In this document: positions 1 to 9,463 of the stretch, piece by piece
How the letters are laid out: each line of letters starts with the position of its first letter
Numbering within the stretch: the stretch's first letter is position 1
Source: SSS58A sp041648155
GTDB taxonomy: Bacteria > Krumholzibacteriota > Krumholzibacteriia > Krumholzibacteriales > Krumholzibacteriaceae
Direction of reading: 5' to 3'
Assembly: GCA_041648155.1 (NCBI GenBank)
Contig: JBAZPL010000098.1
Location: forward strand, 1 to 9,463
Length of the DNA stretch: 9,463 nucleotides
Program-made: the position numbers and the translations under genes
Notes under the pieces: generated by a model
Told to the model about the DNA's origin: nothing
The model's database searches: none
Seen by the model: only the letters and a program-made list of their open reading frames with translations

Positions 1-2638
<2,638 letters not shown>

Positions 2639-2642
2639 GGTA

Positions 2643-3134
2643 TTAATCCCCCATATGCTGCAAGCAAAGAAAGGTCAATTTTACGCCATTCAATTCCAGT
2701 GCAGTCTTGAACTCCCACCAGTCTGGATCGACTGCATTAAGAACCGTCGGCGATAATCGGCTTGCCAGTGCAACCGCGACGTACTTTCGATCTGAACGAT
2801 CGAAACGGGCAAGATTCGGATCTTTCGGAAACTCATTGAAATCGTCCGGATCACCGTCTCTTTGTGTCAAAACAACGCGCTCGCATCTTGATTCAACAGC
2901 CTGGTTTTCCCAGACCCAACGCATGAAATGGTCCCCAAGCCCCGGTTGACCGCGCATGTTCAAGTTACGCATATACTCAGTGAAAATTCGAAGACCACCG
3001 TCTAGTACTACAATTCCACTTGAAACAATGTCGATAAGAGCTTGCGCGCAGGCCTCGACGCAGGCATTATCGGCCTGCGGCGAATACCCATTCGCAACAA
3101 TCAGGACGTTGACATCAATGACGGATGCAGTCAT
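2643..3134 (-). CDS. PIN-domain protein, putative ribonuclease effector
   Basis: This 163-residue protein has the layout of a PIN-like nuclease. The N-terminal strand ASVIDVNVLIVA supplies D7 and N9. E53 sits in FTEYMRNL. A late acidic cluster, FDRSDRKYVAVA (D112, D115), is followed by NAVDPDWWEF (D136, D138). PIN domains bind metal through such acidic residues and usually cut RNA; many are toxins. The length is slightly above a typical VapC toxin (about 130-140 residues). Its ATG overlaps the stop of the upstream ATPase gene (ATGA, 3131-3134). Only a weak AAGG (3145-3148), 10 bases before the start, could act as ribosome binding site, so translation probably depends on coupling to the ATPase. 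No VapB-like antitoxin gene is present, so the ATPase is the likely partner or restraint (inference). Lower GC than the outer operon genes. The PIN fold is well supported; target and activity are unknown. Confidence 0.82.
   Translation of the reverse strand: MTASVIDVNVLIVANGYSPQADNACVEACAQALIDIVSSGIVVLDGGLRIFTEYMRNLNMRGQPGLGDHFMRWVWENQAVESRCERVVLTQRDGDPDDFNEFPKDPNLARFDRSDRKYVAVALASRLSPTVLNAVDPDWWEFKTALELNGVKLTFLCLQHMGD
2647..2652 (-). promoter_or_regulatory. Ribosome binding site of the HEPN-DUF499 gene
   Basis: GGGGGA lies 8 bases before the ATG at 2636-2638, within the last codons of the PIN gene. It supports the chosen start, which opens directly into the HEPN domain. Confidence 0.6.
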
Positions 3135-4492
3135 CGTTTCTGCGCCTTGCGTCCCAGTGCAGCTTTCGTCATCTCAGCCATCTCACCGAACTGATCGCCA
3201 AAGAAATCCTTAGGCCAGTTGGATATATTTCCATATAAGTCTAACTCAAGAGGAGATAGCATTGAGTGCGTTTTGACCATCTCGCAAAAATAGAAAGCAG
3301 CCTTATCCAGTTTCAACTTATCCTCTGCGATCCGCCGTTGGAGCCGGCGAAGCAGGTGCTCGCTATGGCTTTCAAAGAGAACCTGGATATTCCTTCGTTC
3401 AATCGCATCAATGAATACATCGGCCAGACCGGCCTGAACTGAAGGATGCAAATGGATTTCGGGTTGCTCGAGGACAATTGTGGAGCCTTCAGGAACATAG
3501 TAACAGAGAACCAGAGCCGGGAGGATTTGGGAGACGCCAAACCCCACATCCGTAATCAGTGCTTCTGTTGAATATTGTGTCTTTCTTACTCTGACACGAT
3601 AGACGCTACTGTCTTTGGCTTCAGGTTCAACGGTAAAACTATGAACCAACCCAAGCTCCCGAAGCCACCATGCTACATGTTCCTCAAGCGAACGTTTTCG
3701 ATTCCCCTTGCCCATAGATATGAAATTTCCACGGTCCCGAGAAGCAAGCAATGCATCCACAACCCGCTCTCCGCGTTGCCCCATGTCAGCCGGTTCCGCT
3801 CCTGCCCACATGTATTGGCGTTTTGGATACTCGCGCAGCGGACCCAAGTAGTAAACGCGCCCGAACATCTTTTCAAATGCCCATTGCAGATCTGCCAAGA
3901 ATCCGGTGTTCTGGAAATACGTCTTCACCTGATCAGGAAAGCCGTAGCACTTAACAGGCGCAGGCAGATCCCACGGACGGCCTTGTGTTCGAACAAAAGT
4001 AAAACCTTGGGTCTCTGAATCGAGAGTGTACTTATCTCCGTTTTTTCCTTTTTTGCTCATCGTGAAACGATTGGCCCCCAGTTGATATGTCATGCGGATA
4101 ACCTGTGGTCTATCAGCAACCGCGGCAAGCTTAACTTCGAAACCTAGGTCACCGGACTTAAATAGGGTTCTCTTGGGATCATCCGTGTCCATCACTTCTA
4201 ACTGTTCGGGGGCGTTCCACCGGATTCGCCAAGAGAGATCTCTGCTCAGCTCATGTGCATGAATGATCTCCCGATACGATCCCAAATTAACGGGCGTCGT
4301 TCTTTCATCGCCGAATATCAGCACCTGCGCGCGATCCGGAGACTCGACCGTCTGTTTCAGCATCAAGAGTAGTTGAATTATGCCTGTCTTCCCCGAACTA
4401 TTTGTGCCGAAGAGCCCCGTGATCGGAGCAAATCGCATCTTCTTAACCCGCTTCCATGACTTGAAGTTGGTGAAGCTCAACTCAGTTATCAT
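3131..4492 (-). CDS. AAA ATPase, OLD/SMC-like, DUF3696 type
   Basis: A 453-residue ATPase of the ABC/SMC-like class. The N-terminus ITELSFTNFKSWK is the usual opening of this group. Walker A is GTNSSGKT (G29 to T36). A signature-like DVGFGVSQILP lies at 315-325. Walker B with the D-loop region is VLEQPEIHLHP (E342, Q343, E345), and an H-loop-like FESHSEHLLRRL follows at 373-384. A short C-terminal part (about 400-453) resembles DUF3696. No TOPRIM nuclease domain is visible after the H-loop, unlike true OLD proteins, so any nuclease function must come from a partner; the PIN gene overlaps its stop by 4 bases. The start has a perfect AGGAGG at 6-base spacing, the strongest Shine-Dalgarno in the window, 18 bases after the methylase stop. 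GC is lower than in the outer genes. By analogy with Septu and other ATPase-nuclease pairs it may sense infection and gate the effector; that role is inference. Confidence 0.88.
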   Translation of the reverse strand: MITELSFTNFKSWKRVKKMRFAPITGLFGTNSSGKTGIIQLLLMLKQTVESPDRAQVLIFGDERTTPVNLGSYREIIHAHELSRDLSWRIRWNAPEQLEVMDTDDPKRTLFKSGDLGFEVKLAAVADRPQVIRMTYQLGANRFTMSKKGKNGDKYTLDSETQGFTFVRTQGRPWDLPAPVKCYGFPDQVKTYFQNTGFLADLQWAFEKMFGRVYYLGPLREYPKRQYMWAGAEPADMGQRGERVVDALLASRDRGNFISMGKGNRKRSLEEHVAWWLRELGLVHSFTVEPEAKDSSVYRVRVRKTQYSTEALITDVGFGVSQILPALVLCYYVPEGSTIVLEQPEIHLHPSVQAGLADVFIDAIERRNIQVLFESHSEHLLRRLQRRIAEDKLKLDKAAFYFCEMVKTHSMLSPLELDLYGNISNWPKDFFGDQFGEMAEMTKAALGRKAQKR

Positions 4493-4498
4493 GGCAAG

Positions 4499-4504
4499 CC
4501 TCCT
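4499..4504 (-). promoter_or_regulatory. Ribosome binding site of the DUF3696-type ATPase
   Basis: A perfect AGGAGG sits 6 bases before the ATG at 4490-4492, in the 18-base gap after the methylase stop. It is the strongest Shine-Dalgarno in the window and fixes the ATPase start. It suggests the ATPase is translated independently of the methylase. Confidence 0.8.
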
Positions 4505-4510
4505 GTTCCA

Positions 4511-7387
4511 TTATTCAAATAACTCATGTTGGTCTTCTCGCGCATGTGCTGATTCGCGAGCCAATTGTACTATTTCTGGCCAACTTTGCACCAACTCATT
4601 ATATGCAAGAGCCTCCTGCGCGCGCTTCTTGCGCTCGCAGAGGGTATAGAGGCGGTAGCATAGCTCGCGGGCAACCTCAGCCTTTGAGCCGAGCTTCGCT
4701 GCCAATGCTGCCGCGGCACTCTCGCCGTCCGATTCGAGCATGCGGATCAGATGGTGGACCATTTCCCACGCAGTGAGCCGTGCGTCTGTCGCCGGATCCC
4801 AATCGGCAGGCAGTTCAGCAGGTCTCAGAAGCCGCACTTTGCCGCGGCTCGAAGCTAGAATGCCCGCGTCCACCATACCGGCGACGCTGGTGTTCTTGGC
4901 TTTAGAGAGCGTTTCGGCCACGCCGTAGTCCCCCTCGGCAAAGCCCGATTGTTCGAACCACGCCAAGGCCCAACGGGTGTCGGCGTCGAAGTCGCCCTCC
5001 TGCTCGGCCAGCGTCTCATCAAGGATCTGATTTATTAAAGAAAGTGCGTCATGCACCGAGACTGGCTTGCCCTCGGCGTCGAGCACCTGAGCGTAGCGAG
5101 TATAAACCGCCATGCCGGGGCCTATGGCCGCTTGCGCCAGGTCCACCGGGGCGATGTTGCCACGTTGCAGATGGGCGAGCGCCTCGGGCAACTCGGCCTT
5201 GAGCGCGGTGACGAACTCGCGGCGCGTGGCGGTGGGTGCGCTTGCCTGACGCGGGCGGCAGACGAGGATGATACTGGAAGCGAGGGCGTTGGTGCCGATG
5301 CCGACTGACCGAGCCCCGCGCTCCGTCCGCATCGGCCAGGTACCGCTGAGGGTGAAGCTGGCACGGATCACCGCGTCGAGGAAGGTCTCCCAGCCGGTGC
5401 TGGCGGTGCCATCAAAGCCGTCGCTCTCCGACTGCTTGAAGGCGTAATAGATCGTGACCGGGAAGGCCGGGTGCACTTGACTTGCGAGGCGGTGCATCGC
5501 ATGCGTCATGCCGTCGAGGAAGAATGCCTCCGCTTTTTCCTTGCTGCCGTGGCGATGAGGCGTAGCAATCAGCTCCTCGGCCTTGGGTACGGCGAGCGTG
5601 GCGAAAAGGTCGGGGAACACGGGTTTCAGCGCGCGGCGCAGCCAGACATAGAAGAAGTCCGACAGGTCAGCGTAGCCGATATTGTCGTAGTAGGGTGGGT
5701 CGGTGGAGACGATACGGTCGGTGCTAATCTCTTGAGTCTGGGCGTCCGCAAGCTGTGCAGCACCGCCGTTGCCTGGCACTAATTGCTGAAGGACCCGTTC
5801 GACCCATTCCATGCACGTGGACGACCAGTTCCCACTCGCGTCGGAGAATGGATTCGACTCCGCGAAATCCCACACCATCGGGATCGCCTGGCGCGTGAAC
5901 GCATGCGCAACGAATCCGCCACCGGGTTCCCAAGTAGCGTTCGAATTCCAGTAGTCGGAAGCGCGGCTAATCCCGCAAGCCAAATATACCCCCACCGCAT
6001 CAGCGTAGGCGGGGACGCCAACACCGCTGGCATCGAGGCGCTTGTCATCATCGGGAAGGCCGGCGGCGAGGGCGTCGCGCTGGACGTGCTCGCGCGTTTC
6101 CTGCACCAAGTCGGAGAAGGTCGTCAGAGCCACAAGCTGGCGGGGCGTAAAAAGGTCGCGCCAGTGCGTCATCCCATATTCCTGGATGCGAAAACCAAGC
6201 GCCTTCTTGGGCAATTCGGTTTCTGGCACATCTTGCGGCTGTGCACTGAGCGCGATGGCTTCCATTTCCGCCGTTGGCGCCAGATATACGCGCCCGCGCT
6301 CCCCCTCTGCAACAATGGCCATCAACCGTGCACCCATTCGACCAGCCTTTGCCTCCAATCGGAGATACTCAAACGGCATCGGCGCATCTGACATCAGACA
6401 AAGAAAGCTGCTGCCGCTGCTACCCGCCTTCGTGCCGCGCTTCGCAAGGTCCGCATCTTTCGACTTGCCCACCTTCACTGTGAAGCGGTAGCCACCGTCC
6501 TCGATCACTGGCTCAATGTAGGCCTCCTTACCTGCCTTAGTGGAGAGCATGAAGGTGGAGGCGAGTGGCACGTCCACATTTGCGAAGGCCGGGTTGGGAC
6601 TTTTCACCGTGCGCGCCCATAGCCAGGCGATTACGGTAAGTTTCTTGCCCAATAGAGGCTTCAGGTCCGGCCGCTCTCTCGCCATTTCGACCGTGACCTC
6701 GATCTTGGGGTACAGGTGACCGATGCGCTTTTCGGCCTCATCGCGCATCCATTGACCATAGTAGCGCACGTCCTCGGCGAGGCCCTGCGCGCTGCGCCAT
6801 GTCTGGGCGAGTAGTCGCTTTTCCCCGTGCGCCTCGGGGTTCACCGGCGCCCTGCCAGCGAACTTGGGCGGAATCTCGATCATCGCCTTATTGATGAGAA
6901 CGGCCACGGGATTGAGATCGCTTGCATACGCTTCGAGCCCGAGTCGTTGCGCCTCAAGCGGCAGGCTTCCGCCCCCAGCAAAGGGGTCGTGGAATGCGGG
7001 GAGCTTGTGCCGATCGAACAAGTCCTTGGCCCGCGGATGATCCGCGTTTTCGGCGCAGGCCGCGCGCCAGCTCTGCCAGATTTCATCGCGCGCCTGTTGA
7101 AGTACAGTCTCGTTCGTCGTGTTCTCCCATTTCACGAGTTCTTCGATGATGCGAAACAACCGCTGGCGCTCTTTCTCCTGTTTCTTCTCCGTCGGGAAGA
7201 GATCCGGATGCGCCGACGGATCATCCACCATTTGCGCGAAGATCACCGCCCGCGCCGCCGCGAGTGGCCGCCGCGCCCACCATAGGTGCAGCGTAGACGG
7301 ATGCCCGTGCCGGATCGATTTCTCGCGGGCCGAGGCCTTGTTGATCGCCTCAAGTGGCAGGGCGACTTCGATGAGCTTCTTCTTCAT
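4511..7387 (-). CDS. DUF1156 DNA methyltransferase, predicted adenine-specific
   Basis: This 958-residue protein is a predicted amino-methyltransferase of the COG1743 type, expected to use S-adenosylmethionine to methylate host DNA and mark it as self. DUF1156 covers about residues 5-60 (LPLEAINKASAREKSIRHGH, then LHLWWARRPL). Motif I, the cofactor site, is DPFAGGGS at 134-141. The catalytic motif IV is DPPYYDNI at 563-570. About 420 residues separate them, an alpha-like order with room for target recognition and the ribbon region of this family. At the expected ribbon site this protein reads WARTVKSPNPAF (258-269), without paired cysteines. DPPY fits N6-adenine methylation, though N4-cytosine cannot be excluded. 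The start overlaps the helicase stop (ATGA, 7384-7387) and has GGAG at 8-base spacing. The last 33 or so residues are encoded in AT-richer DNA than the rest. The target site cannot be read from sequence. Confidence 0.95.
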   Translation of the reverse strand: MKKKLIEVALPLEAINKASAREKSIRHGHPSTLHLWWARRPLAAARAVIFAQMVDDPSAHPDLFPTEKKQEKERQRLFRIIEELVKWENTTNETVLQQARDEIWQSWRAACAENADHPRAKDLFDRHKLPAFHDPFAGGGSLPLEAQRLGLEAYASDLNPVAVLINKAMIEIPPKFAGRAPVNPEAHGEKRLLAQTWRSAQGLAEDVRYYGQWMRDEAEKRIGHLYPKIEVTVEMARERPDLKPLLGKKLTVIAWLWARTVKSPNPAFANVDVPLASTFMLSTKAGKEAYIEPVIEDGGYRFTVKVGKSKDADLAKRGTKAGSSGSSFLCLMSDAPMPFEYLRLEAKAGRMGARLMAIVAEGERGRVYLAPTAEMEAIALSAQPQDVPETELPKKALGFRIQEYGMTHWRDLFTPRQLVALTTFSDLVQETREHVQRDALAAGLPDDDKRLDASGVGVPAYADAVGVYLACGISRASDYWNSNATWEPGGGFVAHAFTRQAIPMVWDFAESNPFSDASGNWSSTCMEWVERVLQQLVPGNGGAAQLADAQTQEISTDRIVSTDPPYYDNIGYADLSDFFYVWLRRALKPVFPDLFATLAVPKAEELIATPHRHGSKEKAEAFFLDGMTHAMHRLASQVHPAFPVTIYYAFKQSESDGFDGTASTGWETFLDAVIRASFTLSGTWPMRTERGARSVGIGTNALASSIILVCRPRQASAPTATRREFVTALKAELPEALAHLQRGNIAPVDLAQAAIGPGMAVYTRYAQVLDAEGKPVSVHDALSLINQILDETLAEQEGDFDADTRWALAWFEQSGFAEGDYGVAETLSKAKNTSVAGMVDAGILASSRGKVRLLRPAELPADWDPATDARLTAWEMVHHLIRMLESDGESAAAALAAKLGSKAEVARELCYRLYTLCERKKRAQEALAYNELVQSWPEIVQLARESAHAREDQHELFE
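4598..4603 (-). promoter_or_regulatory. Possible internal -10 element upstream of the ATPase-PIN pair
   Basis: A perfect TATAAT occurs inside the methylase 3' end, about 106 bases before the ATPase start. No sequence resembling TTGACA lies 16-18 bases upstream (that stretch is GC-rich), and the hexamer is explained by in-frame Ala-Tyr-Asn codons. It is therefore only a candidate for separate transcription of the ATPase and PIN genes. Confidence 0.18.
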
Positions 7388-9463
7388 GCCGGCGTCTCCG
7401 CGCGGGCAAGCAGCTCCGCGAAGTAGTAATTCACGCTCGCGGCCCCAAAATCCGGCTCTCGCTGGAAAGGCTGGCGCAGGTATCGGACTTTGTGTGAATC
7501 CCCTTCCAGAAATTCGACGATCGCGAGGATGAAGTCCTCGGGCTTGTTCAGAGAGTATAGGATTTCATTCTTCGTGACAGTAATTGTCTGCTCGCCCGTG
7601 GCCCGACCCTTCACTTCAATGAAGCGCAAGCGCCCGGAGCCAGGCACCTTGCTCTCGATGTCATAGCCGAGCTTTTCATACTCCCGGTCCACGGGATAAT
7701 AGCCGAGACCGCGCTCTATTTCCATTACGATAGCACGAGCACGGGCGGCTGCAGCTTGAGTGTCTGTGGCAGATCCGGGTTTGGTCGGGGGGCGGCCCGT
7801 CATCTTCGCAATGAGACCTGCAGGCACGACGACGAGTCCGCCTATAACCACCGGTGGCAGGGCAGAGACCTGACCTTCGAGGTCGAGCTGCTCCATGCGC
7901 TTCTGGAGCCTTGTCTGTAGGTCGTCGGCCCGGCGCCGCGACTCCTGCGAATTGAGACGCGCATTCGGCTTGCCGGCCTGTTCCTGGAGCTTCAGCTCCT
8001 CGGCCCGGTGGTCCCAGTAAGTGATCTCTTTGGTCAGGCGCTCCTTGACCGCCGCGCGAGTCTTCTGGATCCACTCGAGGCGCCGGCCGCGCACCTCCTG
8101 CAAATGCTCCGGCACCACATTGGCGACGGCGTGACCTTGCGCCTTCCGCTCCAGCTCGCGCGTTATCCAGCCGCATTCGGGACGGCCGAGAATCGCAGCG
8201 ACGTCGGGCTCGCCCTCGCGCAGCGGCCGGTAATCGAGGTAGGGCGCATATTGAATATGCCGCGTATTCCCCGCCTCATCCAACTCCACGTAGAGCATAC
8301 GGCGAGAGATGGCGCGCCGCTCCCCGTTTCGAGTGAGGCTCGCATCCTGAATGGCATGCTCCAGATAGAAGAGAACGCGGACTGCTTCGCTCGGGTCACG
8401 CTCGTCCACGAGCACGCTCCCGCGACGGAGCAGATCGCGGTGACGCTCCAATGTGAGATCGAGAGTGGCATCGAGCAGCGGGTGGCCCGGGCAGACGAAG
8501 GCCGCGAGCGTCTGACCCTGCGGCGAAATGAGATCCTTTTCGAACGCGATGCGCTCATAGCGTGCCAGCACCGGCTCTCCCATACCGATCAACCGGTCAC
8601 GGGTTCTAACCGGCGCGGGGACGTGCGTCAGCTCGTACCGCCGCGGCTCGCGCTGTCTCACTGTCCCCCCGAGGCGATTGAATGCCTCGAGGAAAAAGGA
8701 TTCAATGTAGTGCGGCTGCAGACGACGCGCGTCTGCCCGCTCCATGTCCTCGCGAACGCTCCGCACTCGGCTGGCGTCCATGACGTCGTGAGCGAGCGCG
8801 CGCTCATCGAGCAAGTCTTTGAGTTGCTTCTGATCGATCGCATTGGCGACGACCTGCGTGAGACGGGCGCGGACTTCCGGCAACTCGCCGTAGCGGATCG
8901 CCTCAATCAAGAGGTCGCGTAAGGGCTTCCCCTCGAATTGGAGCTTGCCCAGCACATCGAACACTTGCCCACCGAGCGCTTTGCGAGCTTCTTCCAGCTT
9001 GTCGAGAAGAGTGCGGTAGACGTCCCCTTCACGGGTCTCTGTTGCCACGAGGTTCCATAGGTGGCAAACATCGGTCTGTCCAATTCGGTGGATGCGTCCA
9101 AAACGCTGTTCAATACGATTGGGGTTCCACGGCAGATCGTAATTCACCATGAGGTGGGCGCGTTGGAGGTTTATGCCCTCGCCGGCCGCATCGGTGGCCG
9201 CAAGCACCTGAACCTCGGGATCGTGCTTGAATGACTCCTGCGCCTTCATCCTCTCTTCGCGGCCCATGCCGCCGTGGATGATGACGACTGCCTCTTTGCG
9301 CCCGAGCAGAGTTGTAATGCGCTGCTCCAAGTAGCTCAGTGTGTCGCGATGCTCTGTAAAAATGACGAGCTTCTGCCGCATAGAGGGCGTGGGTCGCGGG
9401 ATCTCGCTCGTTCCGTATGAGCTTTTCTGTTCGGCCCCCTGATCTGCAATCGCCGCAGACGTG
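7384..9463 (-). CDS. SNF2-type helicase, C-terminal half with DUF3883 domain (5' end off window)
   Basis: Numbering here starts at the Met codon at 9379-9381, but that is not the true start: the frame stays open for 27 further codons to the window edge, and the motor's first RecA lobe must lie beyond it. Visible is the second RecA lobe: KLVIFTEHRDTLSYL (4-18), IHGGMGREER (35-44), motif V ATDAAGEGINLQ (62-73) and motif VI QRFGRIHRIGQ (92-102), typical of SNF2-family double-strand DNA translocases. A long charged helical middle follows, with a likely coiled coil near 430-505. Residues about 545-645 match DUF3883: GYDIES, then RFIEVKGR, then ITVTKNEILYSLNKPEDFILAIVE. D574, E589 and K591 fit the D-ExK pattern of PD-(D/E)xK nuclease-like folds. 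It is probably the first or an early gene of the operon and should move along or remodel foreign DNA. Whether DUF3883 cuts DNA or only binds it is unknown. Confidence 0.94.
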   Translation of the reverse strand, partial: TSAAIADQGAEQKSSYGTSEIPRPTPSMRQKLVIFTEHRDTLSYLEQRITTLLGRKEAVVIIHGGMGREERMKAQESFKHDPEVQVLAATDAAGEGINLQRAHLMVNYDLPWNPNRIEQRFGRIHRIGQTDVCHLWNLVATETREGDVYRTLLDKLEEARKALGGQVFDVLGKLQFEGKPLRDLLIEAIRYGELPEVRARLTQVVANAIDQKQLKDLLDERALAHDVMDASRVRSVREDMERADARRLQPHYIESFFLEAFNRLGGTVRQREPRRYELTHVPAPVRTRDRLIGMGEPVLARYERIAFEKDLISPQGQTLAAFVCPGHPLLDATLDLTLERHRDLLRRGSVLVDERDPSEAVRVLFYLEHAIQDASLTRNGERRAISRRMLYVELDEAGNTRHIQYAPYLDYRPLREGEPDVAAILGRPECGWITRELERKAQGHAVANVVPEHLQEVRGRRLEWIQKTRAAVKERLTKEITYWDHRAEELKLQEQAGKPNARLNSQESRRRADDLQTRLQKRMEQLDLEGQVSALPPVVIGGLVVVPAGLIAKMTGRPPTKPGSATDTQAAAARARAIVMEIERGLGYYPVDREYEKLGYDIESKVPGSGRLRFIEVKGRATGEQTITVTKNEILYSLNKPEDFILAIVEFLEGDSHKVRYLRQPFQREPDFGAASVNYYFAELLARAETPA
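7396..7399 (-). promoter_or_regulatory. Ribosome binding site of the DUF1156 methylase
   Basis: GGAG lies 8 bases before the ATG at 7385-7387, inside the 3' end of the helicase gene. Together with the ATGA stop/start overlap it supports this start and coupled translation. Confidence 0.6.

Larger units (their letters stand above)
2640..4610. other. Lower-GC segment carrying the ATPase-PIN pair
   Basis: Hand counts of 60-base lines show a step on both sides. On the left, 2581-2640 is 62% GC and 2641-2700 is 38%. On the right, 4561-4620 is 45% and 4621-4680 is 63%. Inside, most lines counted are 42-48%, although 3781-3840 reaches 62%. The left step coincides with the PIN/DUF499 gene junction. 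The right step falls within the methylase gene, about 33 codons before its stop. No flanking direct or inverted repeat and no mobile-element gene was found at either edge. Separate acquisition of the two genes is the simplest reading. Confidence 0.6.

Noticed and set aside
2643..3134. Calling the PIN gene a VapC toxin
   Set aside because: No VapB-like antitoxin precedes it; the upstream partner is a 453-residue ATPase. The PIN fold is kept but not the VapBC name.
3575..4018. A 147-codon plus-strand open frame within the ATPase gene
   Set aside because: Antisense to a well-supported ATPase, and its translation shows no recognisable motif. Lower GC makes a shadow of this length a little less expected, but nothing supports it as a gene.
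3131..4492. Calling the ATPase a full OLD nuclease
   Set aside because: OLD proteins have a C-terminal TOPRIM domain. Here only about 70 residues follow the H-loop and no TOPRIM acidic motif is visible.
5783..6391. A 202-codon plus-strand open frame
   Set aside because: Antisense to the methylase region between motifs I and IV; no domain or convincing ribosome binding site seen.
8008..8922. A 304-codon plus-strand open frame
   Set aside because: Antisense to the helicase C-terminal region, with no recognisable motif. Treated as a shadow.
9379..9381. ATG taken as the start of the helicase gene
   Set aside because: It begins directly at the second RecA lobe, and the same frame continues without a stop for 27 codons to the window edge. 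The gene is cut by the window and this is an internal Met.

Overview
The window is one densely packed operon on the minus strand, read from position 9463 down to 1. It holds five genes with almost no non-coding DNA. No RNA gene, CRISPR array, transposase, integrase or terminator was seen. The host looks like a bacterium with a GC-rich genome: several 60-base lines counted by hand in the outer genes are 62-65% GC. Nothing here fixes the taxon.

In transcription order the genes are: (1) a SNF2-type helicase with a C-terminal DUF3883 domain, 7384-9463, whose N-terminal half lies beyond the right edge; (2) a DUF1156 DNA methyltransferase, 4511-7387; (3) an OLD/SMC-like AAA ATPase of the DUF3696 type, 3131-4492; (4) a small PIN-domain protein, 2643-3134; (5) a Swt1-type HEPN domain fused to a DUF499 AAA+ ATPase, 1-2638, whose C-terminus lies beyond the left edge. 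Two junctions are 4-base ATGA overlaps and the other two are gaps of 18 and 4 bases, so the genes are very probably co-transcribed and partly translationally coupled.

Genes 1, 2 and 5 form a helicase / DUF1156 methylase / DUF499 ATPase set known from defence islands. The likely function is defence against phage or other foreign DNA by a modification-based mechanism related in logic to BREX and DISARM: the methylase marks self DNA, and the helicase and DUF499 ATPase handle unmarked DNA. This is inferred from gene content, not shown here.

The unusual part is the ATPase-PIN pair inserted between methylase and DUF499. It lies in a segment of lower GC (about 2640-4610) whose right boundary falls inside the methylase 3' end. 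With the HEPN domain of gene 5, the operon encodes two predicted RNase-type folds (PIN and HEPN) and one predicted DNase-like fold (DUF3883). A working model is a modification/exclusion system carrying an ATPase-gated toxic nuclease as a second layer. Both ends of the operon are outside the window, so its promoter, full gene set and exact system type cannot be read here.
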